Shown piece by piece: positions 18,421 to 21,407 of a stretch of 21,407 nucleotides of DNA (its first letter is position 1; each line of letters begins with the position of its first letter). The stretch covers positions 22,280-43,686 of the forward strand of contig NWUY0300004548.1 in assembly GCA_004151065.3 (NCBI GenBank). Reading direction: 5' to 3'. The notes beneath the pieces are model-generated. The model was not told the DNA's origin, did not search any database, and saw only the letters and a list, made by a program, of their open reading frames with translations. Origin of the DNA: Larix sibirica. Its lineage: Eukaryota; Streptophyta; Pinopsida; Pinales; Pinaceae. The position numbers and the translations under genes were made by a program.

Positions 18421-19930
18421 ACCTCTTGATCTAATAAATAGGAGAATACCTTGATCTTAACCCTTTAAGTCTATGTGTATCCAAAATACATATGAAATAG
18501 ATTATTACCATGATGACCTAAAATTCCAATAGATATTATAGGTTGATGACCAATTATTTTGGATCCTAATAGGACCTTCCCTCGCACCTTATTGGCTTGT
18601 GCATTGGCATTATATAATACTTGATTCCCTTGTCATGTTACAAACACAATGTGTTTGAATCAAGAGTGTGTTTATTTATGTAAAGTCTCACCCACCATGA
18701 AGCTTAGAATTAGTCCCCACTTGTACATAAAAAAATTTAAAAATATATATATATATAAAAAAAAATAAAAAAAATTTGTTTTATTATTCTTTATTTTTTA
18801 ATTGACTTTGCTTTTACTTGCTTTTTATTTTAGTTTTCATTCAATTGATTTCCTTAACTCAGTATACTTCTTGGCCTTGCTTTTGTTTTGATTTCCATGT
18901 TTTCCCTCTAAGTCATTTGCTTACTTTGATTCATTTGCTCACATTATCTTTTCCTATTTCCAAGTGGCATTCTATAGGACCCACAGATGATTCTCATGAA
19001 GGAAAGGTTGTATCTAACACATGATGTTAGTTGGTTGTGCAAATGTTGCAGGTGTGGCAAGTATGGACATAAGAAGCCATGTACCCAAACATAGACTCTA
19101 GGAAACCAGGTCCTTGCAGTGGGTGGATATGTTATACAGATGATGTAAAATGTTCTCTTCTTGTTGAGGCTCCAACAAACCCCAAGTATTTAAACACGAG
19201 GACCCCCTTTTATTGAGATATCAAACTATTAATATTGCACTTCATCTCATGATTTTTATCATTCAACTTTTAATTCCCATGATAATGTTTGGTGGAAAAG
19301 GATTCTAGAATTCTAATATTTTTCTCATAAGATTTTGTGCTTTCTCATAAGTGGTTTGTTTCACTCACTGAGTCCATCAAGCTTAATTTGACTTTTTAAA
19401 TATTAACTTTGAAAGTGGCTAATAGACTGTTGGGACTCTCTTAAAATAATTCATTTCATAATGTTAAACAATTTTAGGTGGCGTATTAAGTTTTTTTTAA
19501 ATATTACTTTTTGAAGGATCGAATCACTCTCGATGGATCATCGGTTGAACTTCAAAGATGTGTGTCAAAACACATTTTAAACCAATTCAATGGCTCATTG
19601 AGCAATTTCTGAAGATGTGTAATTACAATCTTTTAAACTTGAATGATCCCTTTATTGGACCTTACTTAACTTCGCAAGTCACTTCTTTCAAATTCTCTTG
19701 ACAGTCTATAGAAGTGTTTTCTAACTTAAGTATCTCATATTTCAAAACCTGATTGACTTTCGATGATCTATCAATTTCCTTTTAACTTTAAAATCTTAGA
19801 TCTTTTGAGGAGCCCCAATTCACTAGTGATAATAGACATAATTTGGATTATAGGTCTAGGTCTACAAAACACATGAACAAGGTTGTTTCAAGAGGCCATC
19901 CAAGTCTTGCATCAAATCAAAGACTGGTAA
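18421..19930. other. 1.5 kb with no firm gene
   Basis: Mostly closed frames. An A/T simple tract with TATATA lies at 18728-18776. A CCHC-like string, C-C-R-C-G-K-Y-G-H-K-K-P-C, is readable at about 19045-19085 in one frame, but the last spacing is three residues instead of four and the frame closes within a few codons. Nothing else stands out. Confidence 0.4.
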
Positions 19931-21350
19931 TTGGATGAAAATCCCACCTATATCGTAATCTATGTAGTTAAGACTCCTCGAACTCTACTTACTCATGTGC
20001 CAATTAGGTCATTGGTTAGAGAGATTGCATATCAAACATCTCTACATGGATTCAATGCCTTCATAGCCCATAAACAAAGGAATTTTTTCCCTTCATATCC
20101 TATCTACATAAAACTATATGGGTTAACTAACTTAGTTTGGGAAAAGATGGAAGAAGAAAAATGGTTGATTATAAAATTGACAAGGAAAAATTTCAAATGC
20201 ATGAGCCATTGCAAATAGAAGATAATCATTGTAGTTATGTAGCCATATCTTTCACATATTCCCATGAAGAGAATCTATTTTATGAAGCAAAAAAAAGAAC
20301 ACTTACCTATGAACAAGTGCAAATATGGATCTATCAAATTACAAAAACCAAGGAATAGAAAAAAGAGAGAAAAGTTAAGGTTGAACCAAAAAGACAATGA
20401 ACAAAAATTGAGGCATCGGAGAAGAGGGAAAAAAAAAAAGGAATGAGGATGAAGCAATGAAGAAAGCTACAGAAGAAGCTATAGAAGCAAAATTTGTAGA
20501 AGAAGTTGCAGAAATAAACATTGTAGAAGAAGTTGCAGAAGCAAATGTTATAGAAGATGAAGCAAGAGATAGAGTAGCAAAGGAAGAGAAGGAAAAAATT
20601 AGTAGAAGAGGAAGCCATAAAAAGGAGAGAAGAAGATGATGATGGAAAGCAATGAATTGAAGAAGTTGAGAAAAGAAGGTTAGTTGAAGAAGAAAAAGAA
20701 GTTGAGAAAACAAGCTTAGATGAAGAAGAAGAAAGGAATAGAAATACACAAGTAGAGGTCGAGGTAGAAAAAAAAAGGTTTGAAGAAGAGGATAACAAGA
20801 GAGCAAAAGAGAAAAATATTGGAGACAGTGACAATGGACCAATAATAGAACAAACACCCATTAAGTCAATTCCCTCCACTATAATGCTTATGGAAAATAA
20901 ATTTACATCTCTTATGGTTCTAGGCCTACAACAATTTATGGAACATGACCTATCAACTAGTGCAAATATCTCATTTAGAATTATTCACATATGACAAAAA
21001 AAAACACAAATAGTCCGCCAAATTCACAAAACAATGAAGATCATTGTTCATAAGGATATGGTGCAAACCCTAAAAGCCACAATGATGGAAGTAGAGAAAA
21101 TAGATCATGTAGAAATGACTTTTTCTAGGGTTGAAACTACTGAATCCAACCAATTTAATGTACTCAACATGAAAAAGGATCTGGATAACTACAAGAAAAT
21201 GGTAGAGATTTTAGAGAATCAAGTCAAGTACTACAAGGTTGAGAAGGAAAGCACCATGGCATTCATAGAATGTGGCCTTAAGATATAAGATGAAGTGAAC
21301 ACGATGTAGAGTACTCTCTACAAGAGGTTACAAGACCTTCAAGATCGATG
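19931..21350 (+). pseudogene. Glu/Lys-rich coiled-coil coding relic, family unknown
   Basis: A chain of frames runs to near the window end. 19931-20160 (DENPTYIVIYVVKTPRTLLT, QRNFFPSYPIYIKLYGLTNL) continues after a shift as 20137-20358 (EKFQMHEPLQIEDNHCSYVA, FYEAKKRTLTYEQVQIWIYQ). 20457-20600 (VEEVAEINIVEEVAEANVIE) follows, and a third frame from about 20597 to 21350 has only four stops, at about 20644, 20992, 21286 and 21307. The first 140 codons look globular. The next 150 are mostly E, K, R, A and V, a likely long coiled coil, and the end (LDNYKKMVEILENQVKYYK, STLYKRLQDLQDR) is again helical. I recognise no domain. Poly-A runs such as 20430-20440 explain some frame changes. It could be a transposon-encoded protein or a host pseudogene; it may continue past the window. 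Confidence 0.5.
20494..20556 (+). repeat. 27 bp in-frame tandem repeat (9 residues)
   Basis: TTGTAGAAGAAGTTGCAGAA occurs at 20494 and again at 20521, exactly nine codons apart, with a weaker third copy from 20548. It encodes VEEVAEIN-I / VEEVAEANV / IEDEARD. The in-phase length suggests expansion while the frame was still coding. Confidence 0.75.
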
Positions 21351-21407
21351 TGTGGAATAAGTCACTTTGCCCACAAGGTACTGTTAGGATATTCCTATAC
21401 TCCATCC

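Noticed and set aside
19045-19085. CCHC zinc knuckle
   Set aside because: The last spacing is wrong (three residues instead of four), the frame is closed within a few codons and there is no gag context.
20334-20879. 181- and 160-codon minus-strand open frames rich in Ser, Phe and Leu
   Set aside because: They are the complements of the GAA/AAG-rich coding strand; such purine-rich sequence always leaves long antisense frames.

Overview
The window looks like intergenic DNA from a large, repeat-rich plant nuclear genome. The evidence is strong AT bias, layered and decayed retroelements, a primer-binding site matching plant initiator tRNA-Met, a plant-type L1 LINE with a C-terminal RNase H domain, and Arabidopsis-type telomere-like CCCTAAA motifs. 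A conifer or other gymnosperm is my best guess, by inference from the style of the repeats; nothing in the sequence proves it. I see no intact host gene, no bacterial-type operon, no CRISPR array and no convincing functional tRNA or rRNA gene. Three isolated N bases (1218, 6701, 16455) indicate draft-assembly quality.

Layout. 1-1190: AT-rich, no recognisable gene. About 1195-2560, minus strand: a decayed Ty3/gypsy gag-protease fragment. About 2900-5734, plus strand: a second, longer copy of the same family, head-to-head with the first (gag, zinc knuckle, protease, 5' part of RT, RNase H), lacking the RT catalytic block and most of the integrase. At about 5735 this copy is interrupted by a roughly 240 bp LTR with TG/CA ends and a PBS (5974-5985), followed by an unusual C-rich tract (5986-6535) and an AT-rich tract (6540-6700). 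A LINE follows (about 6702-11250) with endonuclease, RT, zinc-binding and RNase H domains, all recognisable but broken by stops and frameshifts. 11400-11740 holds a pair of diverged direct repeats with a hairpin, and 11780-12360 holds about five ~116 bp tandem units rich in CCTAAAC-type motifs.

12370-15800 is mostly featureless apart from microsatellite and tandem repeats. A minus-strand RNase H fragment lies at 15825-16230, a compound palindromic microsatellite at 16272-16372, and a SINE-like insertion with pol III boxes, an A-tail and a 15 bp near-perfect target-site duplication at 16417-16657. From 17318 to the end are relics of coding sequence of unknown family: two stretches at 17318-17905 and 18129-18420, and a long Glu/Lys-rich coiled-coil relic at 19931-21350.

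The elements do not form a pathway. The window reads as nested and adjacent transposon insertions of different ages: gypsy relics oldest, LTR element inserted into one of them, LINE downstream and much better preserved, and a small SINE.
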